A stretch of 64,000 nt of DNA from Methylorubrum populi (GTDB lineage: Bacteria; Pseudomonadota; Alphaproteobacteria; Rhizobiales; Beijerinckiaceae): positions 4,364,501 to 4,428,500 of the forward strand of contig NZ_AP014809.1 of assembly GCF_002355515.1 (NCBI RefSeq), in the 5' to 3' direction. The position numbers were made by a program, and so were the translations under genes. Below, one piece after another: positions 54,267 to 63,064 of the stretch; position 1 is the stretch's first letter; every line of letters begins with the position of its first letter. The notes below the pieces were generated by a model. It was not told where the DNA came from. It worked only from the letters and a program-made list of their open reading frames with translations, and searched no databases.

Positions 54267-54312
54267 GCATCATCTTTTTCCGAAAGCCGCAAACCACCTT
54301 TCGGGATGATGC
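54267..54312. repeat. intergenic palindromic repeat element
   Basis: Outer arms GCATCATC (54267-54274) and GATGATGC (54305-54312) enclose inner arms CCGAAAG (54280-54286) and CTTTCGG (54298-54304). This two-armed palindrome has the look of a repetitive extragenic element of alphaproteobacteria. It could fold as RNA and serve as a terminator between the convergent asnB remnant and the ydcF-like gene. Confidence 0.55.
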
Positions 54313-54371
54313 TCTAGGCCGCGCTCACGCCCGCGCTCCTGCAAGGTGAGGCGGCACGCTGATCCGGTCCG

Positions 54372-55283
54372 TCAGAGCCCCGTCGAACATCGGTGGTCCG
54401 GCGCGAGGCGAGGACGGTGATCCCTGTTGGCCTGTAGCGACGGCGGCGCATCGGCGGCGGGTGCCGGAAAGAGGGCATCACTGTGCCCCGTCAGGCGGTA
54501 GACGACCAAGCCGGCCCATTCCTTGGCGGCCACGTCGAGCAGGTGCAGCCCGTCCGCCGCGTGCCCGAACGTGAACCGGGTGGCGAACGGCCCCGCTGTG
54601 CGGAAGTCCACGGGGTAAGGCTCGAGTTCGAGGCCAACCCGGCGGAAGGCGCCCATGGCTCGGGGCATGTGCCACGCCGAGGTGACGAGCAACCAGCGCT
54701 CACCCGGGTGCGGCTCTAGCAGCCTGCGCACCTCGGACGCGTTCTCGGCGGTGGTCCGCGATCGGGCCTCGACGGTGATGCGTGCCGGCGCGATGCCGAT
54801 CCCCTCCAGGTAGGCGGCCGCGAGCACGGCCTCGGGCGCCCGCGCCCGCCTCCCCGGCGGGGACGGGTCGCCGCCGGTGTAGACCAGGCGCGCCTGCGGG
54901 TAGCGGTGAGCGAGGGCGATCAGCGCCGTGATGCGCTCGCCCGCGTCGTTGAGCTCCAGACGGCCGCGGGTCCGGGACGTGGTGAGATCGATCCCACCCG
55001 AGAGGACGATGATGCCGTCCACTGGCCGGGTGTCGCCGGCCCGGGCCGGGAAGCGCTGCTCCAGGGGCAGGAGCGCCCAGTTGGCGAGCGGCGTCAGTCC
55101 CGAGAGCATCGCCAGCACTCCGGCCCAGGCGAGCCCGGTCCCGATCCGGCGCCGGCCCAGCGCGGCCACGGTCAGCCCGAGGAACGCGAGCCCAGGAAAC
55201 AGGTTCGATGGGGTTATCAGCCCCCAGGTGAACCGTCCCCACAGGGAGAGGAGCGCCTGAGCCGCCTCCAGGGCCCCCGTCAC
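54372..55283 (-). CDS. YdcF/ElyC-like DUF218 membrane protein
   Basis: A 303-residue protein with two N-terminal membrane helices (LFPGLAFLGLTVAALG, GLAWAGVLAMLSGLTPLANWA) and a DUF218 domain: VDGIIVLSGGIDLTTSRTRG, ARLVYTGGDPSPPGRRARAP, ARSRTTAENASEVRRLL and WLLVTSAWHMPRAMGAFRRV. YdcF/ElyC proteins act in envelope or peptidoglycan/undecaprenyl-lipid metabolism. The C-terminal 30 residues are unstructured. The start overlaps the stop of the Wzc-like gene, so the two form an operon within the exopolysaccharide cluster. Confidence 0.88.
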   Translation of the reverse strand: MTGALEAAQALLSLWGRFTWGLITPSNLFPGLAFLGLTVAALGRRRIGTGLAWAGVLAMLSGLTPLANWALLPLEQRFPARAGDTRPVDGIIVLSGGIDLTTSRTRGRLELNDAGERITALIALAHRYPQARLVYTGGDPSPPGRRARAPEAVLAAAYLEGIGIAPARITVEARSRTTAENASEVRRLLEPHPGERWLLVTSAWHMPRAMGAFRRVGLELEPYPVDFRTAGPFATRFTFGHAADGLHLLDVAAKEWAGLVVYRLTGHSDALFPAPAADAPPSLQANRDHRPRLAPDHRCSTGL

Positions 55284-57550
55284 GCCTCTGCTCGCTTGCG
55301 CGGAACCGGGGATGGCCCGGGCTCGACATCCGGGCGCGCTTCGGACGCGGCGGCCTGCTTCGGGATCGGGGCGGAGGGCTGCGGGGCGGTTCGGCGCGAC
55401 CGGTCCCGCCGACGATGGGCCCGGAAAAGGTGCTCGCCGACGTCACCCAGGCGGTAGCGGGCATGGGCCTTCAGGTTGACATCGGTGAGCACGGCGAGGA
55501 CGGCGCGCTCGCCCGGGGCTGGCCCGTCGCCCGCGAGGGGCATCGGACGGCGCAGGAGGCGCAGCGCCTGGTCCGCGACCTGGCGGTCCGTGCGACCCCA
55601 GGCGAGCGCCAGCAGCGCGGCGTCGGCGTCATCCGCGACCAAGCGCGCCTGCGCGGAGGCCAGCACGGGCGGGGCGTCCACCACCACCAGGTCGTACTGA
55701 TACGCCAGAACCTGCCTGACCCGGACGGAGCGGTCGCCTCCCAGGCCGAGCACGAGATCGCGTCCGACGCCCTCGCTGACGGGCCGGTCGATGCCGAGGG
55801 CCGGATCGCGCGCGAAGGCGGCGGCGGCCGAGAACGACTTCAAGGCGACCCCGCCTTCGGCTAGCGGGTGGGAGGGGAAGTCATGTCCCAGGGCGGCGTC
55901 GTCATCCCAGCGGACCAGAAGCACGCGGCGCCCATCCTTACGGGCGCGTACGGCAAGGGCGGTTGCCAGTTCCGCTTTGTCCTCCTCGCGCGCGCATGCC
56001 GTGATCAGCACGACGCAGGGGGAGCCGGGCCGGCCGCAACGGTGAAGGAGTGTCGACGCGAGCGAGCCGACTGCGCGGCCCCAGGGCGAGCGCGCGTCGT
56101 CGGCCGCGGCGCCGGATGCCGTCACGACCGGCGCGCGTGGGACGAGGCCGAGACAGGGGATGCCCAGCCCCTCCTCCACCTCGCGCTCGTTCCGGTAGCC
56201 CTTGGCGAGTCGCTCTCCCAGTAGCGCGACCATCGCGCCCAGGATGCCGAAGGCCACCAAGGCAGGGACGGCCACCACAACGGGATGCAGGGAGTTCGGG
56301 CGCGTGGGCACTGAGGCCGGAGCGACGACCCGGGCGGCGGCCGCGAAGGCGGGCTGGGGCTTGCTCGACTCTTCCAACTGGCGCTGCTGCTCGGTCAGGT
56401 TCCTGCGGGCCGTATCCAGGCGCAGGTCCAGGGCCTGCCTCTCGATGCGCCGGTCAACAGTGGCGCCCTGGACAGCCTTGAGCTCGGCTAGCCGCGCCTC
56501 GAGCGCGTCGGCCTGGAGCCGGACGACCCGGATCTCGTCGACGGCGGCCGGTGCCCCGGCATCCCGCTCGCGCGAGGCGATCTCCGAGCGCAGCAGGACC
56601 AACTGGTGGGTGATCTCGGAGACGGATTCCTCCTCCCGGCCGGGGACGGCTGCCCCGTTCTCGATTTGGAAGGCGCGCACCAGCCGCTCGGCCTCTCCAA
56701 CCTCCGCCCGGGCCTCCTCCACCCGCTGCTCCTGGAAGTCCCGGCGACCTGCGGCCTCCTGCGTCCGGCGCTCGCCCAGTTCCCGTACGTGGCGGGTCAC
56801 CATGCCGTTGGCCACAAGCGCCGCCCTCTGCGCGCTGCGGTCTTGGAAGCTGACGCTGATGATGCTGGACTGGCGCTCCTGGCGCACCAGCATCGCCGCC
56901 CGGGCCTGGGCAGGCCCGAGGTCGGTCGACGGCATCTCGGCCTCTGGCTGCACCGGGCGGGACGCCAGGCCTAGTTCGCGCGCGGCGTCGCGCAGCAGGA
57001 ATCTGGCGCGCTCGACGAACGAGGGATGGGCCCCAACGGCTGCCGACGCCTCGATGTATTGGGGCTCGGCAGCCAAGTCATCGAACACGCGCCTGAGGCG
57101 GGCCTCGGAGGTGAGAAGGATGATGTGGGTGTCCACGACGGGCGCCAGCAGGCCGGCGGCGACCTCGGAGGCGGCCGGCTCGACCATGACCTGCGCGGTC
57201 GCCACGTAGGAGGGCGGCAGGAGAGCGGACAGCGTGCCCGCCAGCAGCGCCCCCGCGAAGGCCACGGACCCGATGAGGCGCGCCCGCCGCCTGAGGACCA
57301 AGAAGAGGTCGCGCATCCGGAGGCCATTCTCGGCGTAAGCGGCGGACGGCGCGGGAGCGGGGGCCAACCCCGGAACAGGACGAAACCCCGTGCGCTGCTC
57401 CTGCACCTGGAACGGCGCCTCGTGGCGCGCCTCCCCCGGCCCGACGATCTCCCTCAGCGCCGCGATGGTTTCCCTGGTCGTCCCCGGCTCCCGCAGCATC
57501 GCCTGTTCCCTCTGGCGCGCGCCGCGCGCGATGTCGCCTGCCTCGTTCAC
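55280..57550 (-). CDS. Wzz/Wzc-like polysaccharide co-polymerase with degenerate kinase domain
   Basis: A 756-residue inner-membrane protein (GTG 57550 after GGAG; upstream GTG 57556 is also possible). The Wzz domain begins RMRDLFLVLRRRARLIGSVA, with the first helix, then a long periplasmic coiled coil (about 210-420), and a second helix (VVVAVPALVAFGILGAMVAL). The cytoplasmic domain resembles a BY-kinase with Walker B YDLVVVDAPPV, but Walker A reads ITACAREEDKAELA, lacking GKS/T, and the C-terminus has no Tyr cluster (PSPVPRKRAEA). It probably controls chain length and export without kinase activity. Confidence 0.88.
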   Translation of the reverse strand: MNEAGDIARGARQREQAMLREPGTTRETIAALREIVGPGEARHEAPFQVQEQRTGFRPVPGLAPAPAPSAAYAENGLRMRDLFLVLRRRARLIGSVAFAGALLAGTLSALLPPSYVATAQVMVEPAASEVAAGLLAPVVDTHIILLTSEARLRRVFDDLAAEPQYIEASAAVGAHPSFVERARFLLRDAARELGLASRPVQPEAEMPSTDLGPAQARAAMLVRQERQSSIISVSFQDRSAQRAALVANGMVTRHVRELGERRTQEAAGRRDFQEQRVEEARAEVGEAERLVRAFQIENGAAVPGREEESVSEITHQLVLLRSEIASRERDAGAPAAVDEIRVVRLQADALEARLAELKAVQGATVDRRIERQALDLRLDTARRNLTEQQRQLEESSKPQPAFAAAARVVAPASVPTRPNSLHPVVVAVPALVAFGILGAMVALLGERLAKGYRNEREVEEGLGIPCLGLVPRAPVVTASGAAADDARSPWGRAVGSLASTLLHRCGRPGSPCVVLITACAREEDKAELATALAVRARKDGRRVLLVRWDDDAALGHDFPSHPLAEGGVALKSFSAAAAFARDPALGIDRPVSEGVGRDLVLGLGGDRSVRVRQVLAYQYDLVVVDAPPVLASAQARLVADDADAALLALAWGRTDRQVADQALRLLRRPMPLAGDGPAPGERAVLAVLTDVNLKAHARYRLGDVGEHLFRAHRRRDRSRRTAPQPSAPIPKQAAASEARPDVEPGPSPVPRKRAEA

Positions 57551-57737
57551 GCTCACGGCTCCTTCCCCACCCGCTCGCCCGGCGCGCCGTCCCCGCCGCA
57601 CGCACCGGAGCCGCAGCGGGGATGCGAGCGATTTGAGGCTAGAGCGCAGGGCGGGTCCGAAAGTGACGGCCGTCAGTTCACGCGGTCTACGAGCCCCCTA
57701 GGGTCGCTTCAGCCGACTGGGGCAGCTTGGCCGGCAT

Positions 57738-57765
57738 GTCGATCGGGACACGTCGATCGGGACAC
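57738..57765 (+). repeat. 14-bp tandem repeat upstream of the nucleotidyltransferase
   Basis: GTCGATCGGGACAC occurs twice in direct tandem, followed by a partial third copy (GTCGAAC), ending 6 bases before the GAGGAGG ribosome-binding site of the gene at 57785. It lies in the divergent promoter region of the exopolysaccharide cluster. It may be a regulator site or a slippage-prone leader. Confidence 0.55.
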
Positions 57766-57784
57766 GTCGAACGAGGAGGATCAC

Positions 57785-58501
57785 GTGAAGGCGGTCATCC
57801 AAGCGGGCGGACGGGGCACGCGCCTCATGCCCTACACCTCGGTTCTGCCTAAGCCGCTCATGCCCATCGGGGCCAAGCCGGTCCTCGAACTCCTGGTGAA
57901 ATGGCTGCGCCGCAACGCCATCGAGGAACTCTACATCACCACCGGATACCTCGGACACCTCATCCGCAGCTTCTGCGGCGACGGGCGCCAGTGGGGCCTG
58001 CATATCGTCTACACCGAGGAAACCGAGCCGCTCGGCACCATCGGCGCGCTCACGCTGCTGGAGAGGCACCTGGACGAGACCTTCCTCGTCCTGAACGGCG
58101 ACGTGCTCACCGACCTCAGCCTGCGGACTTTCACGGGTATTCACCGCGCCCACGGCCACCCCTTCACGATCGCCACCGCGTGCCGCTCCAACAAGCTGGA
58201 TTTCGGGGTCATCGAGGACGAGGACGGCGTGGTCACGAGCTTCAGTGAAAAGCCGGTGCTCACCAACAGCGTGAGCATGGGCATCTACTGCATGGAGCCG
58301 GAAATCTTGGACCATATCCCCCGCGGGATGCCCTTCGGCGCGGACGACCTCGCCCACTGCCTGCTGGCCAAGAACGTCCCCATACACGTCTACAAGCACC
58401 AGGGCCTGTGGCTCGACATCGGTCGGGTCGAGGATTTCCACAAGGCGCAGGACATCAGGTGGGAAGAGCACGCCCCGTCCCTCATGGTCGTGGGAGCCTG
58501 A
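57785..58501 (+). CDS. sugar-phosphate nucleotidyltransferase
   Basis: A 238-residue cytoplasmic enzyme from GTG 57785 (GAGGAGG upstream). It begins KAVIQAGGRGTRLMPYTSVL and PKPLMPIGAKPVLELL, the NTP-transferase signature, with LNGDVLTDL as the metal/sugar site and DFGVIEDEDGVVTSFSEKP. It should couple NTP and a hexose-1-phosphate to give a nucleotide sugar for the polysaccharide. Sequence alone does not fix GTP/mannose versus UTP or TTP/glucose. It is the first gene of the right-hand operon. Confidence 0.88.
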   Translation: MKAVIQAGGRGTRLMPYTSVLPKPLMPIGAKPVLELLVKWLRRNAIEELYITTGYLGHLIRSFCGDGRQWGLHIVYTEETEPLGTIGALTLLERHLDETFLVLNGDVLTDLSLRTFTGIHRAHGHPFTIATACRSNKLDFGVIEDEDGVVTSFSEKPVLTNSVSMGIYCMEPEILDHIPRGMPFGADDLAHCLLAKNVPIHVYKHQGLWLDIGRVEDFHKAQDIRWEEHAPSLMVVGA

Positions 58502-58502
58502 C

Positions 58503-59687
58503 ATGATGAGCTTGGCCTTGCGGACTCCAGAGGCCTTCGATCCTGCCCCGCCCAATCCCGCACCCGAGGCACCTAGGCTTCTCGTGGCCGAGCCGTGCCT
58601 CGGACTCGAAGAAAAGGCCGCGCTGGCCGAGGTCATCGACGGCGGCTGGATCACCATGGGCGAGCGTGTGCGGGCCTTCGAGCGGGCCTTCGCCGACGCG
58701 CATGAGACCGAGGACGCGGTCGCGGTGAGTTCGTGCACCGCGGGGCTGCACCTGATCATGCACGCGCTCGGGCTCGGGCCGGGCGACGAGGTGCTGGTGC
58801 CCTCTCTCACCTTCGTGGCGACAGCCAATTGCGTGCTCTACGTGGGCGCCACCCCGGTCTTCGTCGACATCGCCAGCTCGGATCTGCCGTTGATGTCCCT
58901 GGAGGATGCGGAGGCCAAGTGCACGGCGCGCACCCGGGCGGTGATTCTGGTTCACTTTGCGGGCTATCTGGTCGACCCCGAGCCCTGGCGGGCCTTCGCC
59001 GCCAAGCACGGCCTCGTGCTGATCGAGGACGCCGCCCATGCCGCCGGCCTGCCCGGCGCGGGGACGTTGGGCGCGGCCGCGGCCTTCAGTTTCTACGGCA
59101 ACAAGAACATGACCACAGCGGAGGGCGGTATGGTCGTCGCCCGCGACCCTGCCCTGCGCGAAGCCGTCCGCCAAGCCCGCGGTCACGGCCTGACGACCGG
59201 TACGTTCCAGAGGCTGAACAGCCGCACACCGACCTACGACGTCACCATGCTGGGCTTCAACTACCGCATGGACGAGATGCGGGCGGCCGTGGGCCTGGTC
59301 CAGCTCTCCCACCTCCCGGAGTGGAACGAGACCAGGCGCGCGCTGACGCGTCTCTACCGGAGCCTTCTCCGGGCAGAGTGCCCGGAGGTGAGCCTGCCGT
59401 TCGAGGACGGACGCCCCTCCGTGCACCACATCATGCCGGTGCTGCTGCCCGCCAGTGCCGACCGGCAGGCGGTCATCGACGCGCTCGCGGAGCGGGGCAT
59501 TCAGACCACCATCCACTACCCGCCCGCGCACCGCCTCTCGTTCTACCGCGCGCACCAATCCGGCATCACCCTGCCCGCAACCGAGGCCTTCGCGGCCCGG
59601 GAACTGACCCTGCCGCTCCACCCCCGCATGAACCAGCACGATGTTCGCCGGGTCGTTACCGCACTCCGCGAGGCGCTCGTCGCCTGA
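58503..59687 (+). CDS. DegT/DnrJ/EryC1 sugar aminotransferase
   Basis: A 394-residue PLP enzyme that would aminate a keto-sugar nucleotide. SSCTAGLHLIMHALGLGPGD and VPSLTFVATANC bind the cofactor phosphate, VLIEDAAHAAG holds the Asp to the pyridine N, and Lys201 in FSFYGNKNMTTAEGG is the Schiff-base Lys. HYPPAHRLSFY near the end is usual. It starts 1 base after the nucleotidyltransferase stop. With the LegB-like dehydratase downstream it suggests a 4-amino-4-deoxy sugar in the polymer. Confidence 0.92.
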   Translation: MMSLALRTPEAFDPAPPNPAPEAPRLLVAEPCLGLEEKAALAEVIDGGWITMGERVRAFERAFADAHETEDAVAVSSCTAGLHLIMHALGLGPGDEVLVPSLTFVATANCVLYVGATPVFVDIASSDLPLMSLEDAEAKCTARTRAVILVHFAGYLVDPEPWRAFAAKHGLVLIEDAAHAAGLPGAGTLGAAAAFSFYGNKNMTTAEGGMVVARDPALREAVRQARGHGLTTGTFQRLNSRTPTYDVTMLGFNYRMDEMRAAVGLVQLSHLPEWNETRRALTRLYRSLLRAECPEVSLPFEDGRPSVHHIMPVLLPASADRQAVIDALAERGIQTTIHYPPAHRLSFYRAHQSGITLPATEAFAARELTLPLHPRMNQHDVRRVVTALREALVA

Positions 59688-59746
59688 GACGTCGCCTGAG
59701 ACCCGGCCTACTGCGCCTGGACGCCCTCCCGACACGGAATAGCTCC

Positions 59747-60499
59747 ATGACCGAGGTTTCCATCGCCCGATCCCGGCCGACCCTGGCCTTTCCCCGGCTC
59801 CGCACGGACGAGGCCAGGCAGCGCCGCGCCTTCGACCTCATCGTGGCGGGTTTCGCCGCCCTCCTGCTGGCGCCCGTGGCGCTTCTCGTCGCCCTCGCCA
59901 TCCTGCTGGAATCGGGGCGGCCCATCCTGTTCGCGCAGGTGCGCCTCGGGCGCGGTGGGCTGCCTTTCGTGATGTACAAGTTCCGGAAGTTCGGCCCGAG
60001 AGCCGGTTCCGGGGGCAGCCCACTGACCCTGGAAGGGGATGTCCGAATGACCAGGGTCGGAAAGGTCCTGATGGCGACCAAGCTCGACGAACTGCCCCAG
60101 ATCTGGAACGTGCTCCGGGGCGACATGGCGGTCGTCGGCCCCCGCCCTGAAAGCCTGGCGTTCGCGGATTGCTTCCATGACGGGTTCGAAGAGGTTCTGG
60201 ATCATAAGCCGGGCCTTCTGGGACCGTGCCAGATCCTGTTCCGCAGCGAGAGCACACTCCACGCAAGGAGCGTCGACCCACAGCGCTTCTACCGTGAGGT
60301 GCTGTTCCCCGCCAAGGCGCGCGCCGACATCGCCTACTTCCGCACCCGGACGCTCGCCTCCGACTTCGGCCTCACCCTCCGGGGGGGGCTGACCGTCCTG
60401 GTCCCCGGTGTCGTGCCTGAGACTGCCCCGGACGGCACCGCCCTCGTCCCGATCCCGCCCGGAGACGCGGGTCCGCCAGTCCAGGGCACAGCAGCCTGA
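59747..60499 (+). CDS. undecaprenyl-phosphate sugar transferase (initiating glycosyltransferase)
   Basis: A 250-residue bacterial sugar transferase: one membrane segment (LIVAGFAALLLAPVALLVAL), then VRLGRGGLPFVMYKFRKF, TRVGKVLMATKLDELPQIWN and LRGDMAVVGPRPE, the standard motifs. It would load the first sugar phosphate on undecaprenyl phosphate. It lacks the large N-terminal multi-helix region of WcaJ/PssY types, so it is the short form. It lies between the aminotransferase and the dehydratase genes in the same direction. Confidence 0.92.
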   Translation: MTEVSIARSRPTLAFPRLRTDEARQRRAFDLIVAGFAALLLAPVALLVALAILLESGRPILFAQVRLGRGGLPFVMYKFRKFGPRAGSGGSPLTLEGDVRMTRVGKVLMATKLDELPQIWNVLRGDMAVVGPRPESLAFADCFHDGFEEVLDHKPGLLGPCQILFRSESTLHARSVDPQRFYREVLFPAKARADIAYFRTRTLASDFGLTLRGGLTVLVPGVVPETAPDGTALVPIPPGDAGPPVQGTAA

Positions 60500-60556
60500 C
60501 GAGGACGTGGGAGAGACGGGCCGGCCTTGGATCGCGAGAGCTTGAGGGAGACCATC

Positions 60557-61564
60557 ATGGATTATGCCGACGCCAGGGTCCTCGTGACCGGAGCGGACGG
60601 GTTCATCGGCTCGCACCTCGCGGAGGCGCTCGCGCGCCGAGGTGCACAGGTGACGGCGCTGGCGCTCTACAACTCGTTCGACAGCCACGGCTGGCTGGAC
60701 GACGTGGCACCCGAGGTGCGTAGCCGGCTCGACCTCGTGCGCGGTGACGTGCGCGATGCCGCCTTCGTCGGACGGCTGGTGCCGGGGCACGACGTCATCT
60801 TCCACCTGGCGGCGCTCATCGCCATCCCCCACTCCTACGCCGCCCCCCAGGCCTACGTGGACACCAATGTCACGGGCACGCTCAACGTGCTGGAGGCGGC
60901 CCGTCAGCACGGGACCGGGCGGGTCGTCCACACCTCCACGAGCGAGGTCTACGGCACCGCGCTCACCATGCCGATCCGAGAGGACCATCCCCTCCAGGGC
61001 CAGTCGCCCTACTCGGCCTCGAAGATCGGCGCCGACATGATGGCGGAGGCCTTCGCCCGCTCCTTCGGCACGCCCGTGGTGACGCTGCGCCCGTTCAACA
61101 CCTACGGTCCCCGCCAGAGCGAGCGCGCCATCATCCCGACCGTGATCCGGCAGGCGCTGGACCCGGCCTGCGAGACCGTCACGGTCGGTGACACCTCGCC
61201 CGTGCGCGATCTCACCTTCGTCGCCGACACGGCGGCGGCGTTCCTGGCGGCTGGAGTCGCCCCCGACGTCGAGTACGGGTCCGCCTACAATGCGGGAAGC
61301 CAGCGGCGGACGTCCATCGGTGACCTGATCCGCCTCGTCCTCGACCTGACCGGCTGCGACAAGCCCGTGGTACAGGACACCCGCCGCATGCGGCCGGTCA
61401 ATTCCGAGGTCCGGGCCTTGCTCGCCGACCGCGCCCGCTTCGAGGCGGTGTCGGGCTGGCGAGCCCAGACCAGCCTGCGCGAAGGGCTGGAGCAAACCAT
61501 CGCGTGGTGGCGTGAGCGCCTTTCGGCCGGGCGGGTCCGGTCTCAGATGGACTACATGACGTGA
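60557..61564 (+). CDS. NAD-dependent 4,6-dehydratase/epimerase (LegB-like SDR)
   Basis: A 335-residue extended SDR enzyme starting at ATG 60557 (GGGAG upstream). The NAD site is VLVTGADGFIGSHLAEALAR; HTSTSEVYGTALTMPIREDH and SPYSASKIGADMM carry the catalytic Thr/Ser, Tyr and Lys. The segment ALYNSFDSHGWLDD, plus FHLAALIAIPHSY and PFNTYGPRQSERAIIPT, is close to LegB-type UDP-GlcNAc 4,6-dehydratases. Product would be a 4-keto sugar for the DegT aminotransferase. UDP-glucose epimerase is a less likely alternative. Its stop overlaps the next gene. Confidence 0.88.
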   Translation: MDYADARVLVTGADGFIGSHLAEALARRGAQVTALALYNSFDSHGWLDDVAPEVRSRLDLVRGDVRDAAFVGRLVPGHDVIFHLAALIAIPHSYAAPQAYVDTNVTGTLNVLEAARQHGTGRVVHTSTSEVYGTALTMPIREDHPLQGQSPYSASKIGADMMAEAFARSFGTPVVTLRPFNTYGPRQSERAIIPTVIRQALDPACETVTVGDTSPVRDLTFVADTAAAFLAAGVAPDVEYGSAYNAGSQRRTSIGDLIRLVLDLTGCDKPVVQDTRRMRPVNSEVRALLADRARFEAVSGWRAQTSLREGLEQTIAWWRERLSAGRVRSQMDYMT

Positions 61565-62886
61565 GCCGGCTTCCCCACTCCCGAGCGATGAGGGCACGGG
61601 CCTGCGCCGGAGCCGTCATCGCGCTGACGACGCTGCTGGCTCCCCAGGGCGCCCGGCCCGAATCCCGGCCTTCCCCCGAGGCGCAGGCCGCCGGGCCCCG
61701 GATCCTTCAGGCATACCGCCTGCAGCCCGGCGACGCGATCGAGGTCGCGGTGGCGGGCCAGCCCGACCTGCGCGCGCGCGCGACGGTGCAGATCGACGGC
61801 ACCATCTCCCTGCCCGCCATCGGCACGCTCCTGGTCGCAGGCGAGACCACAGGCGAGGTCATGGCCAAAGTCGAGGCGGTGCTGGCCTCCCGCCTGCTCC
61901 GCCGCCAGCGCACGCAGGCCGCCGACCGCCTGCCCCTGCTCCAGCCCGGCGACGTCGCGGTCACGGTGGCGGAGTACAGGCCCGTCACGGTGAGCGGGGA
62001 CGTCCTGACCCCGGGTCAGTACGCCTACCGCCCTATGATGACCGCGCGCCATGCCATCGCTGTGGCGGGGGGGGCGAGCTCGGTGCGCGGGCGCGTCGGC
62101 TCCCTCTCGGAGGGGGTCGAGGCGGAGCAGGGATACCGCACGGCGCAGATCAACTTGGTCAAGGAGCACGTCCACCTGTGGCGTCTCGCGGCAGAGATGG
62201 AGGGCGCGGAGACGTTCAAGGCCAGGCCGATCGACGCCGTCCCCGTCCCGCCCAGCCTGGTGGCGGATCTCGTTCGGACCGAGATTCGATCGCTGCAGGT
62301 GGCCCAGGCCGAAACGCGCGCGGAGCGGGACTACCTGGTCAACGCCGCCCGGCAGGCGGCCGAGCAGATCGCCACCCTCACCGAGCAGGAGGTGCAGGAG
62401 GAGCGGGGGCTGAAGGCCGATATCGAGGAACTCAACCGCACGAACAACCTGTTCGGAAACGGCAACCTGACGAGCCAGCGCGTGGCGGACGCCCGACGCG
62501 CCGTCTTGCTCTCCTCCACGCGGCGGCTCCAGACCGCGGCCAACCTGAGCGAGGCGAAGCGGCGGCGGGACGAGATGGCATGGCGTCGCGACCGCATCGA
62601 CACCCAGCGCGAACTCCTCTTGCTGAAAGAGATCAGGGATGGCCAGGCCCAGGTCGCGGACCTGAACGCCCGTCTGGAGGCGTCCGCGCGCAAGCTCGCG
62701 CTCATCGGGCGGGCGCAGTCCCTGCAGACCGCCGCCCTCGGGCCGCGGCCAGACGTGGTCGTGGTTCGGCGTAACGGCGCGGCCTTCGACCGCCTGACCG
62801 CAGACGACGATTTCGAACTCCAGCCCGGAGACGCGGTGGAGGTGATCTTCCGCAGCGAGACCCCCGGGGCATTGGCGGCGCGCTGA
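61561..62886 (+). CDS. polysaccharide export protein (Wza/ExoF-like)
   Basis: A 441-residue periplasmic/outer-membrane protein. GTG 61561 overlaps the preceding stop; ATG 61588 (MRARACAG) would start the signal peptide directly. The export domain shows YRLQPGDAIEVAVAGQPDLR and VQIDGTISLPAIGTLLVAGE, then YRPVTVSGDVLTPGQYAYRP (SLBB-like). A long coiled coil (about 230-390) and a last QPGDAVEVIFR repeat follow. No lipobox Cys is seen, so it is ExoF-like rather than Wza-like. It works with the Wzc-like protein encoded divergently. Confidence 0.9.
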   Translation: MSRLPHSRAMRARACAGAVIALTTLLAPQGARPESRPSPEAQAAGPRILQAYRLQPGDAIEVAVAGQPDLRARATVQIDGTISLPAIGTLLVAGETTGEVMAKVEAVLASRLLRRQRTQAADRLPLLQPGDVAVTVAEYRPVTVSGDVLTPGQYAYRPMMTARHAIAVAGGASSVRGRVGSLSEGVEAEQGYRTAQINLVKEHVHLWRLAAEMEGAETFKARPIDAVPVPPSLVADLVRTEIRSLQVAQAETRAERDYLVNAARQAAEQIATLTEQEVQEERGLKADIEELNRTNNLFGNGNLTSQRVADARRAVLLSSTRRLQTAANLSEAKRRRDEMAWRRDRIDTQRELLLLKEIRDGQAQVADLNARLEASARKLALIGRAQSLQTAALGPRPDVVVVRRNGAAFDRLTADDDFELQPGDAVEVIFRSETPGALAAR

Positions 62887-62959
62887 GGAGCCTCGGCCGG
62901 GACGATGGGGAGCGGCAATGCCCCGGAGGTCTCGCTGCGGACGGCCCGCCTCGGATCGG

Positions 62960-62995
62960 GTCAGGTCCGGCAAGCGCTCGCCCTCCGGACCTGAC
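62960..62995. terminator. bidirectional terminator-like hairpin
   Basis: GTCAGGTCCGG and CCGGACCTGAC form a perfect 11-bp stem with a 14-base loop between the convergent export gene and beta-helix gene. No U-tract, but position and strength are right. Confidence 0.55.
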
Positions 62996-63064
62996 TGACG
63001 GTGCGGCCCCCTCGTTCCCGTCACCGGGGGGAAGGCCTCCCTTTCGACGGGCCCCCGGCCCCGA

